A stretch of 64,000 nucleotides of DNA from Rosettibacter sp037481715 (lineage in GTDB: Bacteria; Bacteroidota; Ignavibacteria; Ignavibacteriales; Melioribacteraceae), in the NCBI GenBank assembly GCA_037481715.1, contig JBBFLD010000007.1, positions 124,001 to 188,000 on the forward strand, in the 5' to 3' direction. The first letter of the stretch is position 1. The number at the start of each line of letters is the position of its first letter. Of the stretch, positions 1 to 9,750 are shown piece by piece. The notes under the pieces are model-generated. The model worked only from the letters and a program-made list of their open reading frames with translations, was not told the DNA's origin and did no database searches. The position numbers were made by a program, and so were the translations under genes.

Positions 1-2038
1 CTTCAATTCTAATATGATTCTTATGGAATCTAATATGATAATCCGGTGCATCACCCCTTTGATATGCTGTATGTTTTAAACCGCTCATATTGTACATACC
101 AATAAATAAATCTGGAGCGTCATTGAGATAAGATTCAGGTCGAGAAGTAGGATTAACAATATCATCAGTAACATCAAATGCTACATAGAGATATTGTTGA
201 TCAATTGCAATCCAGGATTTTACTGAAAGGTCATTATCATTATCAATAAAAGTATTTGGAGCAACAAATGCGGTTCCTTGTTTTAATTCAAATGGAACGA
301 TGCCATTCCATTCATCCAAGTTACCATCAGCTTGGAAGTTGACTGTCTTAATTGCAACAACAGGAACTCCTTTAGCCATATTAGTTACAGGATTATCTGT
401 AATTGCAGGGAGTGAGGTATTTCCTGCTTTGTCTGTACATGTTATTGCATAGTAATAAGAAACATTCTGGTCATTAAGAGGTGCTCTTAAAACATGCTCT
501 ACAACTCCAACACCTTCTGGAATATTAGCTTTTACAGAACTTACTTTTGGCGAGTTCAAATCTGTAATAGGTTCTGGACTGAAGTAGATTGTATATTTTT
601 CACTTGTTTCTCCAGGCACATCATTCCATGTAATTAAGTTTGTGTAGGAACCTGGAATAACTGCTAATCCTTGTGGAGCTTCAGGAGGAGTTTTATCTGT
701 TTCTTGATGACCGGAAGGAATTAAGAAATCAAATAAAATTATTCCTTCAGCAATTACATCTGTTCCAATAGGTCCATTTGCATCAATAGAAAATTCAATT
801 TTAAATCCACTTATAGCACTTGTATTGAACATTCTATCGTCATTTCCCTGACCATCAGGATTTTTAAATACACCTTTTTGCAATGACCAGTCACTTACAT
901 CTGCTTGAACGAGTGGAATTCTAACTGTTTTCCAATCAAATGCTTCGTCAACATTAATGTCAAATAATGTAAACCAGCTTTCGCGAGTACTTCCGCTGTT
1001 ATCATAAAGTATAAGTCTAACCTGAAGTCTACCTGTTAGCTTATTTGGTTCAAGATTTTTAATTGCAATATACAAATCAGTATTAGCTGCAAGGTTGACT
1101 GGCTGGTCGAACATGTGTTCTAAATTAACATAACCGCCCCAGCTTTGAGAAGCAACAGCTTTGTAATGTACTTTGAGAGCTGATTCACCTTCAAATTTAT
1201 CAACGGTTTCATCAGACAATTCTAATTTAGTTATTGGAGCCGCAGCACCATCCCAATCCATTCTGTCTATACTCCAATAACCCTGCAAAGCAGCTGTGTT
1301 ATCAAAAGTTGATAATGGAGTATAACGTGCACCAACAAGTGTAATATGGTCCCATAGAATTACACCTTCTGCCCATTCGCCGCCTGTAAGAGGAGTAGTG
1401 CATTCAATACTGTAACCAACAATCTTATCTAAATCAAGAACTCCGTTATTTGCAACACCACTCCAGCCGGGTAATGTAAAACCGCGGTCATCTGGATTTG
1501 CAACACCATTATCAACAAGAGGAATTAATAATTCTTTCCATCCTGGAGTTGCATCGTAAGGAACAGCAGTTTCAAAATACCAATCTTCATGGTCTGCAGG
1601 ACTATTCCAATAATTTGCTCCACCACCAGCTTCATGCAATTTAAATCTCATGCGAACAGAACCAGGTTTTGATGATGGAACAAGATTGTTATACCAAATG
1701 CTGATATGAGTAGCCATACTCATATCGATATATTGATTAAACTCAGGGTTTCCCGGTTCAGTTGAATTAAGATGCATTACCTGAACAAATCCACCCCATG
1801 ATTCTGTATAATTAACATGCCATTCTACTTTGAGTGCACCAGCACCAAATTTTTGCTGGGTAGTTTCATCACTTAGAACGACATAACCGGTTCCTGTTCC
1901 TAATCCGTGTAAGTTGCCCGGTTCAGGATAATTCCAGAACTTGTTTGCTACAGTATTATCCATTGTATTTACCACCCATTGTGCATTTAATTGAGCAGCA
2001 AATACAAACAGAATAAATAATAATGTAATTTTCTTCAT
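1..2038 (-). CDS. Secreted multidomain carbohydrate-binding protein (3' end outside window)
   Basis: An open frame runs from an ATG at 2038 to the left edge without a stop, giving at least 679 residues. It opens with a signal peptide (MKKITLLFILFVFAAQ). Two homologous beta-sandwich modules follow, at about residues 25-225 and 240-440; both contain the pattern 'LSDETxxxxxGxxALKVxxxxxxxxSWGG', typical of galactose-binding-like carbohydrate modules. A fibronectin III-like stretch (about 455-555) precedes a CBM9/DOMON-like start at about 570 (DGNLDEWNG, then WIAIDQQYLYVAFDVTDD). No catalytic domain is visible in the part present. It lies 40 nt downstream of the SSS symporter on the same strand, so probably shares its transcript and binds sugars outside the cell. 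A type IX sorting tail would be expected beyond the window edge but cannot be seen. Confidence 0.8.
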   Translation of the reverse strand, partial: MKKITLLFILFVFAAQLNAQWVVNTMDNTVANKFWNYPEPGNLHGLGTGTGYVVLSDETTQQKFGAGALKVEWHVNYTESWGGFVQVMHLNSTEPGNPEFNQYIDMSMATHISIWYNNLVPSSKPGSVRMRFKLHEAGGGANYWNSPADHEDWYFETAVPYDATPGWKELLIPLVDNGVANPDDRGFTLPGWSGVANNGVLDLDKIVGYSIECTTPLTGGEWAEGVILWDHITLVGARYTPLSTFDNTAALQGYWSIDRMDWDGAAAPITKLELSDETVDKFEGESALKVHYKAVASQSWGGYVNLEHMFDQPVNLAANTDLYIAIKNLEPNKLTGRLQVRLILYDNSGSTRESWFTLFDINVDEAFDWKTVRIPLVQADVSDWSLQKGVFKNPDGQGNDDRMFNTSAISGFKIEFSIDANGPIGTDVIAEGIILFDFLIPSGHQETDKTPPEAPQGLAVIPGSYTNLITWNDVPGETSEKYTIYFSPEPITDLNSPKVSSVKANIPEGVGVVEHVLRAPLNDQNVSYYYAITCTDKAGNTSLPAITDNPVTNMAKGVPVVAIKTVNFQADGNLDEWNGIVPFELKQGTAFVAPNTFIDNDNDLSVKSWIAIDQQYLYVAFDVTDDIVNPTSRPESYLNDAPDLFIGMYNMSGLKHTAYQRGDAPDYHIRFHKNHIRIE

Positions 2039-2078
2039 ACACTTACTCCTTATTTTGTTTAGAAGTTTTTAATATTTG

Positions 2079-3686
2079 TTACATTAACAGATACCATAAA
2101 CCAATTGTTAAAATCAATATTACACCTGAAATTAGAATGTTCAATTTTATATTTTGCATTTGAATATCAATTATGCTGCCCTGAACTCCTGAACTGAAAA
2201 AATTTTTTGTTTTGCTTAAGTCATATTCAGATTGAAATAAGTAATTAAAAACAAAAAGCATAATTGAAGTAAGGATAAATAAAAAGATTGCAAAATGAAG
2301 ATAATTTATCTTTGCATAGGCAAGTAAGCTTTCATTGGTTATCAAATTAGATTTCATCATTAATTCAATTACAAACCGGGATAGACCAAAAAATTCTCCA
2401 ACAATCAAACTAATAAAGGCACTTTTTGAATTTATCTTTTTGAATATCAGTCCAATTATAAATACAGCTGTAATTGGTGCGCTAATAAATGCTTGTGTGC
2501 TTTGAAGGAAAATGTAAATCTGGTTATTAATTACTTTCACAAATGGAACTATGAGTAAAACAAAGACAACGATAAATATTGTAGTCATTCTTCCAACAAG
2601 CACCAAAGTTCTTTCGGAAGCATCGGGATGTGAGGGTTTGTAAAAATCCATTGTATAGAGTTCAGAAATTGTATTGAATGAAGCTGAAAGAGAAGACATC
2701 ATTGCACCTAAAAATCCTGCAATAATAAATCCTCTTATGCCTGATGGAATAATGTTGCTTGAAAGTAAAACTGGATAAGCTTCGTCTCCATCAATTCCCG
2801 GATAGAGAGCAGCAGAAATCAAACCTGGAAGAACTAAAATGAAGATTGGAAAAATTTTTAAGAAAGCAGCCAGCAATGTTCCGCTTCGAGCATCTTCAAT
2901 ACTTTTTGCTGCAATAATTCGCTGAACGATATAATTATCTGCACACCAATACCAAAAAGCAATTATAGGAGCACCAAAAATTATTCCTGTCCATGGAAAC
3001 TCTGGATCATTAATTGGCTTGAACATTTGGAAATATTCTGCTGGAAGTTTTTGAATTAAGCCGGGAATTCCGCCTGCTTCATTCAATCCAAATATTGTAA
3101 ATACAAAAGCAGAAACAAAAAAGAAAATTCCCTGAAACACTTGAGTTCTCACAACAGCAGAGAAACCACCGACAAGTGTATAAATTCCAGTAATTAAAAC
3201 TATTGCAGATGCCGATGAAAAAATACTCCATCCTAAAATGCGATTGAAAAGTATTCCACCAGCAAAAAGTGTAACAAGAATTTTAGTTATAATATATGTC
3301 AAAATAGAAATGCCTGAAAAAAGCTTTCTGCTTTCACTGTCAAATCTTTTTTCAAGAAATTCTGGTGTGGTAAAAATTCCAAGATTTTTATAAATGGGAG
3401 AAATAATCCATCCGAGAAGAACCAGCAAAAAAATTGCAATCAATTCAAATTGTCCAACTGCAAGACCACGAGTGGCTCCAGAACCAGCCAATCCAATAAA
3501 ATGCTCGCTCGAGATATTTGCAGCAAATATAGAAATCCCAATAGTTATCCAGCCAAGATTTCTATTTGCAAGAAAATAATCTGCAGAATTTTTATCATGA
3601 TTACGAGCTTTCAAACCAATTGCAAGCACAGTAATCAGATAAATGAAAATTATAATACTATCAAATAAACTAATCGAGTTTTCCAT
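2079..3686 (-). CDS. Sodium/sugar symporter, SSS family (SGLT-like)
   Basis: This 535-residue protein has about 14 hydrophobic segments, the usual size and topology of the solute:sodium symporter family (SLC5, vSGLT). The first helix and following loop carry NISSEHFIGLAGSGATRG, and the middle holds FWYWCADNYIVQRIIAAKS, which corresponds to the sugar-transporting branch of the family rather than the proline or pantothenate branches. It should sit in the inner membrane and import monosaccharide with Na+. The gene is followed at 40 nt by the carbohydrate-binding gene and is preceded by the composite palindromic motif at 3784-3812, about 100 nt upstream of the start. Both suggest it takes up the sugars released by the neighbouring secreted glycosidases. 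The exact sugar cannot be read from the sequence. Confidence 0.9.
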   Translation of the reverse strand: MENSISLFDSIIIFIYLITVLAIGLKARNHDKNSADYFLANRNLGWITIGISIFAANISSEHFIGLAGSGATRGLAVGQFELIAIFLLVLLGWIISPIYKNLGIFTTPEFLEKRFDSESRKLFSGISILTYIITKILVTLFAGGILFNRILGWSIFSSASAIVLITGIYTLVGGFSAVVRTQVFQGIFFFVSAFVFTIFGLNEAGGIPGLIQKLPAEYFQMFKPINDPEFPWTGIIFGAPIIAFWYWCADNYIVQRIIAAKSIEDARSGTLLAAFLKIFPIFILVLPGLISAALYPGIDGDEAYPVLLSSNIIPSGIRGFIIAGFLGAMMSSLSASFNTISELYTMDFYKPSHPDASERTLVLVGRMTTIFIVVFVLLIVPFVKVINNQIYIFLQSTQAFISAPITAVFIIGLIFKKINSKSAFISLIVGEFFGLSRFVIELMMKSNLITNESLLAYAKINYLHFAIFLFILTSIMLFVFNYLFQSEYDLSKTKNFFSSGVQGSIIDIQMQNIKLNILISGVILILTIGLWYLLM

Positions 3687-3783
3687 ACAAGTATTTTTTC
3701 AAAAACAATACCACACAAAAGATTGCAAATCCGCATCTTTTCAAAGGAATTTCGAAAAAATACTTTTAGCTCGATTATTTTTA

Positions 3784-3812
3784 TGATAAGTTCTGGTTAT
3801 TATTTTAATAAC
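3784..3812 (-). promoter_or_regulatory. Composite palindromic motif upstream of the SSS symporter
   Basis: On the plus strand TGATAA (3784-3789) is followed 6 nt later by a perfect palindrome with 7-nt arms and a 3-nt centre (GTTATTATTTTAATAAC, 3796-3812). Two further copies with identical spacing lie at 22195-22223 and 26010-26038. It lies about 110 nt upstream of the symporter start. It is probably a repressor or activator operator; no regulator gene is visible nearby. Confidence 0.6.
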
Positions 3813-3820
3813 AAGAAATG

Positions 3821-6685
3821 TTATTTGAGATAAACTATTTTGGTGATGGTTTTATAGTTATTAAAAGAATATTGAACAAAGTAAACTCCAGAAGAAAGGT
3901 TATATTTGAGTGGATTTAATAATAATTGATGTTCTCCTGAATTTTGTATTTCATCAAATAGAATATCAATTACCTGTCCAAGTGCATCATAAAGTTTTAT
4001 TGTTACTCTTTGAGTTTGAGGATTGTACCACTTAAGCCATGTAGAGGAATTAAATGGATTGGGATAATTTTGAAAAATTATATAATCTTTTGAATTATTC
4101 ATTGAATTTGATTCAACAGATGTGATTAACTCTAAACCATTTTTAGGAGTTGGGATTTTTTTTGATGTAAAGATTTTAAATTCTCCAGGTTCAAGCTCCA
4201 ATTTAATTTTTCCATTTTCAATTTTAATGCTGTCCCCTGTAAAATATTCATACCAATATCCATCACTTGAAAATGTAAAATCATTTGTTCTTGAAATGAC
4301 ATCAAAATTGCCAATAATGCTAACATTCATTGTGGAATCATATAAATCAATTCTTTTAACAGAAGGATATGCATTAATAGAAAAATTTGTTGTATTAAAA
4401 ACTTTGTATTTTTTTCTGAGCGAAATTAGTTCAGAAATAAATTTGAAAAGTTTTTGTCTTTCAGAATAATTTTGATTTGTGTAGTAATCCCATCTAATTG
4501 GCTTTTCACCAAGTCGTCCATTATAATCTATTGAATAATCGTATCCAAGTTCACCAAATTGCCATATCATCTTTGGACCTGGAACAGTTAGAAAGAAAGT
4601 CATTGCAAGTTTTATTCTGCTTAATGCAATATTTGTTTTTTTAATATCGTAAGAACCTAATGCATTTCCCCATTTAATATTTTTATACATTAATCTTTCT
4701 TCATCATGACTTTCCATATAACCTACAAGATGAGGCTTTGAGAAACCTCTCGATTGGTATGATATTCTGATAAAATTAGATTTACCGCTTTCATTCCATC
4801 CCATCGAAGCTTCCGAGTATTGATAATTTAGATTACCCCATACCATCATTCCATAATCTGTTAATTCTTTTTCTTCTCTATCTTCTGTGAAGTGTTCCAG
4901 TATTACATAAGCAGCGGAATCAATCGACCAGATTTTATCTGCAATTCTTTTTAAGATATGAATTCTTGAAGGGTCATAAGTGCTTCCTTCTCCTCTTGTA
5001 TTTGTAAATCCTTTTGTAAAATCAAAACGAAAGCCATCAACCTTAAATTCATTGAGCCAGTAAGAAGTAACTCTGTCAACAAAATATTTTGTGTTGTTGC
5101 TTTCATGATTAAAATCATAGCCCCATGAATAAACTGGATTAGGAGAAACCTGATTGAACCACGGATTATTTGCAGCTGGTCTTGCATTCAATGTGTCCCA
5201 ATACATTCTTACAAGCGGATTCAATCCATATGCATGATTCAAAACAATATCAAGAATTACTGCAATGCCGTTTGAATGACAGCTGTCAACAAACTCTTTT
5301 AATTTAATTGAAGGACCATAATATTTATCTACTGCAAAGTTCATCATTGGATTATAACCCCAGCTGGAGTTTCCTTCATATTCCATCACAGGCATAAGTT
5401 CGATTGCATTTATTCCGAGTTTCTTAAAATAACTTATCGTATCAATCAATGTTTGAAAAGTATGTGTGCTTACAAAATCACGAACGAGCATTTCATAAAT
5501 TATAAGATTTTCCTTTGATGGCTTTTTGAAATTTTGATTCTTCCATTGATATAAATCTTTTTTTGGTTTGAAAACTCCAACTATATTTTCTGTTTTGCCA
5601 TAAGGATAAGTTTTCAAGTTAGGATAAACATTAGAAGGAATCGAAGAATCGTTCCAAGGGTCAAGAATTTTTTCTGAATATGGATCAGGAATTCTAAGAC
5701 TGCCATCAATCAAATATTGAAAAGCATATTCTGTATTTTCATTCAAGTTAGATAATTTAATCCAGAACAATACACTATCGGGACGAATTTCATAACGATT
5801 CATAAAATAATTTGTATCAACTCTCCAGTCATTAAAATCGCCAATCACATAAATAAATTTTTTGTATGGAGCGAACAAAACGAGATAAACATCAGAGCCA
5901 ATAACATTAATTCCATGTTCTAAGTTTTGAGGAAGTGCTAAATTCTTTACTGCAGGATTTTTCATCAATATGAATTCAACAGAGTCCCTTAATTCCGAAG
6001 TATCAACAGCTACTATTTTAATTTTGTTAGTTCCGGATTGATAATTTTTTGAATCAAAGAAAAATTGAATTGTATCATTACTGGTTTGAGAAATTAGATT
6101 GTTATTAATCAATAATTCCATTCTTTTTGTCTTTGTACCAATCGTAACAGATTTCGCAACAATATTAAACCTGCTGCTGCCTTCAACAAAATATGGAGAC
6201 CTTTGAGGGTCGCCGAATAATACTTTTACTGATGGATTCAACAATAAAACAGAAATTCCTTTTTCATACAGAGGAACAAAAATATCTTCAGTTTGTTTTG
6301 TGCCATCGCTGCTGCGAAGTACAAAACACAATTGAATTATTTTTACATTTGGATTTGTAACGTTATAAAATTTTCTTGGATTGTTTATTATTATTTGATA
6401 TAAATCTTTTCCTAATCTTGTTAATTTTGGTTGTCTTATGTTATCACCCCATGTGCCTATTACATTTTGCCAGCTTGATATAGAACCATTTTGATTTTTT
6501 AATGTAACTCCAGTATGAGCATAAACATCACCAGTGTAACCAGCAATCTTATTTTGATGAGTTGCATAAGTAACATCAAAGACAATTACAATGCTGTCAG
6601 TTTCAACAGGATATTCAGGAATAGTTGTGAATTTTGTTTGAGCAAAAGTAATACAACTTAAAAGCAGAAGGGTGATAATTTTCAT
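3821..6685 (-). CDS. Large secreted alpha-amylase family enzyme (GH13) with sorting tail
   Basis: A 954-residue extracellular glycosidase. A signal peptide (about residues 1-15) is followed by beta-sandwich regions and a CBM48-like module (VIGDFNDW at about 285). The (beta/alpha)8 barrel has all four GH13 regions: DIVLNH (about 480), DGFRFDF with the nucleophile Asp near 554, VILEHFT with the acid/base Glu near 597, and MESHDEE near 658. The last 80 residues are a type IX secretion tail (NYPNPFN near 875, SGVYFVQY, ending in IVYLK). Such proteins are exported and anchored to or released from the cell surface, where this one would cut alpha-glucan. The gene lies between a strong terminator (6749-6780) and the symporter operator, so it may have its own promoter. 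GH13 assignment is secure; branching, pullulan or starch specificity is not. Confidence 0.92.
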   Translation of the reverse strand: MKIITLLLLSCITFAQTKFTTIPEYPVETDSIVIVFDVTYATHQNKIAGYTGDVYAHTGVTLKNQNGSISSWQNVIGTWGDNIRQPKLTRLGKDLYQIIINNPRKFYNVTNPNVKIIQLCFVLRSSDGTKQTEDIFVPLYEKGISVLLLNPSVKVLFGDPQRSPYFVEGSSRFNIVAKSVTIGTKTKRMELLINNNLISQTSNDTIQFFFDSKNYQSGTNKIKIVAVDTSELRDSVEFILMKNPAVKNLALPQNLEHGINVIGSDVYLVLFAPYKKFIYVIGDFNDWRVDTNYFMNRYEIRPDSVLFWIKLSNLNENTEYAFQYLIDGSLRIPDPYSEKILDPWNDSSIPSNVYPNLKTYPYGKTENIVGVFKPKKDLYQWKNQNFKKPSKENLIIYEMLVRDFVSTHTFQTLIDTISYFKKLGINAIELMPVMEYEGNSSWGYNPMMNFAVDKYYGPSIKLKEFVDSCHSNGIAVILDIVLNHAYGLNPLVRMYWDTLNARPAANNPWFNQVSPNPVYSWGYDFNHESNNTKYFVDRVTSYWLNEFKVDGFRFDFTKGFTNTRGEGSTYDPSRIHILKRIADKIWSIDSAAYVILEHFTEDREEKELTDYGMMVWGNLNYQYSEASMGWNESGKSNFIRISYQSRGFSKPHLVGYMESHDEERLMYKNIKWGNALGSYDIKKTNIALSRIKLAMTFFLTVPGPKMIWQFGELGYDYSIDYNGRLGEKPIRWDYYTNQNYSERQKLFKFISELISLRKKYKVFNTTNFSINAYPSVKRIDLYDSTMNVSIIGNFDVISRTNDFTFSSDGYWYEYFTGDSIKIENGKIKLELEPGEFKIFTSKKIPTPKNGLELITSVESNSMNNSKDYIIFQNYPNPFNSSTWLKWYNPQTQRVTIKLYDALGQVIDILFDEIQNSGEHQLLLNPLKYNLSSGVYFVQYSFNNYKTITKIVYLK

Positions 6686-6748
6686 TTTTAATTACCTTAT
6701 AATTGAAAAACATTTGTAATTATCAAAAGCATGAACTTAATAAAAATT

Positions 6749-6780
6749 AAGGGAGAAATTATATTTTAAATTTCTCCCTT
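6749..6780 (-). terminator. Strong stem-loop terminator at the end of the seven-gene PUL operon
   Basis: Perfect 12-bp inverted repeat (AAGGGAGAAATT / AATTTCTCCCTT) with an 8-nt loop. On the minus strand it is followed by AATTTTTATT. It lies 22 nt beyond the stop of the tandem starch-binding gene and closes the operon that begins at 21957. Confidence 0.8.
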
Positions 6781-6801
6781 GAAAAATAAAATTCGGATTT
6801 C

Positions 6802-8637
6802 TTACTTGAGCAAGAGCATCTTCATAGTTTTTGTGTAGTTAGAAGTTTTCAAAGTATAGAAATAAACACCACTGCTCAATCTTGAAGCAATAAAATCAAC
6901 TTCGTAAGAACCAGCATTCATTTCTTTGTTAATTAATACTGCAACTTCTTCGCCGAGAGCATTATAAACTTTCAGAGTAACATAATCTTTTGATGGTATT
7001 GTAAATCTAATTCTTGTAGTTGGATTAAATGGATTAGGATAATTTTGTTCGAGTACAAATTTTGTTGGAAGACCGAGATTAATTTCTCGAACATCTGTTG
7101 GTAATCCCTGAGGCCAGAGTTCTACTTGATCAGATTTATCTTCCTTGTCAGTCCATTTATCAAGTGGTGCAGTATAAGGTTGAACGAACTGACGGGAACC
7201 TGTCATAGCACAGAAGCGAACTCTGTAAGCATTTTTACCAAAGCCTGTTGCTTCCTGTTTAAATGAATTATCTCTTGCTCTTTGGAATGCATAACGGTAT
7301 TCAAAAGCATTGATGCCAGGACCATTAACTGTGAGAGTACCTTCATAAATTTTATCGCCATCAGGATCTGTCAATTCGAAATAGGTTTGCTCATCACTAT
7401 CAACCCAGCCCATCAATCGAGCAAAAACTGGTTGTTCACTTATCCAGTAAACTTTGTCTCCAACCTGCATTGGGTCGCCAGTTTTATTTGGGTCCATTGC
7501 ATCAGTCATATCGACGCGGAATTTTACAGAAATTGATTGACCTTGTGGGATAACAAATTGAGGATAAATATCATCATAATAAACAGGGTCGAGCACTTGA
7601 TTATTATCACCTGCAAAGTTGACTACTCTGTTTCCACCGCCCATGCTTAAAGGTCTTTCCCAGCCGTCTTTCCAGAGTTCATCAGTATGACCTAAGGCAA
7701 CATAGTATTTGAATTCCTGTTTTGCGCCTACTTCTGTTTTAACAAAAGGAACCTGTAAGAACCAATTTGTTGGAATCAATGGGTCTTGATTCATTACAGA
7801 ACGAGGTGCATCGCTGTCGCTCCATCCATTAAAACCACCACGAACTTGAAGCTTATCAACTGATGGGTCATAAATTCCAAGTTCTTCAAGCACGCTCATA
7901 TCAACATTAAATGTAATATTACCATCTTTAATTTCTACAGTAGGATTAACATCATTAAAATATCTTGCAATTACATTGTCACCATCTTCAATCCATGCTT
8001 GTCTATTTTGGTCAGCTTCCCAGGTTGTTGCACCAGATTTATTTATGTATAAGAATTTATAATTAATCAACTGACCAGAATTAATCTGAACAGTTTTTGT
8101 ATAAACTGAATCATTATTATCGTCGATGAGTTCATCCTGGGAAGTGCTCCAGCCGTTAAAATCACCAGCTACAAAAACTTTTCCAGAGCCAATAACTAAA
8201 TCACCTTGTTTGATTGGAAGACGCATATCTGCTTTAAATGTAACATTTGCAGGATTGCCCGATGGCATTGGAATATTATCATAATAAACAACATCAAGAA
8301 CAAGGTCAGAAGATACACTATTTACAACTCGATCACTAATGCTTTCCCATCCACCATTTGTAGCTTTTGCCCCGTTATGGAAAAACTTGTATTTAAGTTC
8401 TCCTGCTGGAACCTGTGTTGTTACTTCATAAATCTTATCTCCATCTGGGTCTGCCATTGGAGTTTCGCCCCACCCATTAAAGCTTCCTCTTACTGAAACT
8501 TGATTTTGAGCAGGGTCAAATTTTCCTTTTGCAATTTCTACGCTCATATTAACCTTAAAGGTTACATTATAATTTTGAGCATTCATTGCAAAGGCAAAGA
8601 AGAAAATTGTTAAAAAAATAGGAATTATTTTTTTCAT
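6802..8637 (-). CDS. Secreted tandem starch-binding protein with sorting tail
   Basis: A 611-residue protein. The start at 8637 is preferred over an in-frame ATG at 8685 because GGAGG lies just upstream and the signal peptide (MKKIIPIFLTIFFFAFAMNAQ) begins there. Four related beta-sandwich modules follow. Three carry the CBM48/CBM20-like signature (VRGSFNGW near residue 52, VAGDFNGW near 158, VRGGFNGW near 268), each with a DPDGDKIYE-type or equivalent strand; the fourth, near 405, is divergent. The tail (QNYPNPFNP near 534, SGVYFYTL, ending MLLLK) is a type IX sorting signal. No catalytic residues are evident, so it probably holds starch or glycogen at the cell surface, a role comparable to SusE/SusF but unrelated in overall design. 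It is the last gene of the operon. Confidence 0.85.
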   Translation of the reverse strand: MKKIIPIFLTIFFFAFAMNAQNYNVTFKVNMSVEIAKGKFDPAQNQVSVRGSFNGWGETPMADPDGDKIYEVTTQVPAGELKYKFFHNGAKATNGGWESISDRVVNSVSSDLVLDVVYYDNIPMPSGNPANVTFKADMRLPIKQGDLVIGSGKVFVAGDFNGWSTSQDELIDDNNDSVYTKTVQINSGQLINYKFLYINKSGATTWEADQNRQAWIEDGDNVIARYFNDVNPTVEIKDGNITFNVDMSVLEELGIYDPSVDKLQVRGGFNGWSDSDAPRSVMNQDPLIPTNWFLQVPFVKTEVGAKQEFKYYVALGHTDELWKDGWERPLSMGGGNRVVNFAGDNNQVLDPVYYDDIYPQFVIPQGQSISVKFRVDMTDAMDPNKTGDPMQVGDKVYWISEQPVFARLMGWVDSDEQTYFELTDPDGDKIYEGTLTVNGPGINAFEYRYAFQRARDNSFKQEATGFGKNAYRVRFCAMTGSRQFVQPYTAPLDKWTDKEDKSDQVELWPQGLPTDVREINLGLPTKFVLEQNYPNPFNPTTRIRFTIPSKDYVTLKVYNALGEEVAVLINKEMNAGSYEVDFIASRLSSGVYFYTLKTSNYTKTMKMLLLK

Positions 8638-8685
8638 GAAGCCTCCATTATTATTAAGTAAATAAATTAGTTTGTTACGATTCAT

Positions 8686-9732
8686 TTAGAATCCTATAAT
8701 TATTCCGAAACTATGAATGTTATCAAGATATTTATATTTCTGATAAGAATAATCCACAGAAATTCTAAATAATTCTATTCCATATTTAACACCTACTCCG
8801 AGTGTTAAACCTTCCTGATTATCTTTCAGGAATAAACCTTTGTAACCAGCACGAAGATTAAATAAGTTGTCGAATAATGAAAGTTCGCCGCCTACATTTA
8901 CCCATTGATAATTATCATTTGGATGAATTGCATCAACAGCAATTGTTAATTTCTGATTGTTCAAGAACTGAAATTCTCTTGACAATCCAATTTGCAATCT
9001 TAAAGGAAGTTCGAATTCTTCAGTCTTATAGTAAGCATCAAGAGTTTCGTTGTTGCCTGCTCTCTGCGGGTCGGGGTCATGTCTTATCAACAAATCTTCT
9101 CCTTCAATTTTCATTTTCGAACCATAATTTGTAATGCTGCTTGCAAATTTGATTCCGTAGAATGGTGTGTTAAAAATTGTTCCAATATCAATTCCAAATC
9201 CTTGTGCAGATGAATTAAAAATATCTTCGCGGATATATTTAACATTTATTCCTATTGTAAAATCTTCTGTTATAAAACGAGCATAAGAAAATCCAAAAGC
9301 ATAGCTCGAAGCATTAAATTTTTCTCCTGTTCCTTCAGGGAAATATTCTGTAGTAACATCCATTTCACCAACATTAAATGCTGTAACATTAAGTCCAAAT
9401 GTTCCAATATTTCCAAATGGAATTGCAACACCAAGATAATTGACACTTAAATCGGCAAACATTTTTGTATAAGTAAAAATTGTTTGAACCTCATTCAAAT
9501 TAGCTATGCCGGATGGATTCCAGTACATAGAAGATACATCATTTGCAACAGAGCTGTATGCACCTCCCATTGCATTTGCACGAGGACCAATTCCAATACT
9601 CAAGAATTTTGCAGCAGTTGTTCCTGTTTTAGTAACCTTTTGTGAAAAAATTTGATTGCTGTTTATCAACAGGAGTGAAAGAGCAATCAATAAAAATTTA
9701 TTAATCACAATAAAATTCTTTTGCCTTTTCAT
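8686..9732 (-). CDS. PorV/PorQ family outer-membrane protein
   Basis: 348 residues with an N-terminal signal segment and a beta-barrel pattern of alternating strands. The opening after the signal, KFLSIGIGPRANAMGGAYSS followed by VANDVSSMYWNPSGIANL, is the hallmark of the PorV/PorQ (UPF0164-like) family. These FadL-like barrels include the shuttle and attachment components that take type IX substrates from the translocon to the surface. The gene sits inside the glucan operon, 18 nt after the 1217-aa surface protein and 48 nt before the starch-binding protein. A dedicated PorV-type partner for these tail-bearing proteins is therefore a reasonable inference; a function as a simple porin cannot be excluded. 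Confidence 0.85.
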   Translation of the reverse strand: MKRQKNFIVINKFLLIALSLLLINSNQIFSQKVTKTGTTAAKFLSIGIGPRANAMGGAYSSVANDVSSMYWNPSGIANLNEVQTIFTYTKMFADLSVNYLGVAIPFGNIGTFGLNVTAFNVGEMDVTTEYFPEGTGEKFNASSYAFGFSYARFITEDFTIGINVKYIREDIFNSSAQGFGIDIGTIFNTPFYGIKFASSITNYGSKMKIEGEDLLIRHDPDPQRAGNNETLDAYYKTEEFELPLRLQIGLSREFQFLNNQKLTIAVDAIHPNDNYQWVNVGGELSLFDNLFNLRAGYKGLFLKDNQEGLTLGVGVKYGIELFRISVDYSYQKYKYLDNIHSFGIIIGF

Positions 9733-9750
9733 TTTATCTTAAACTCCATT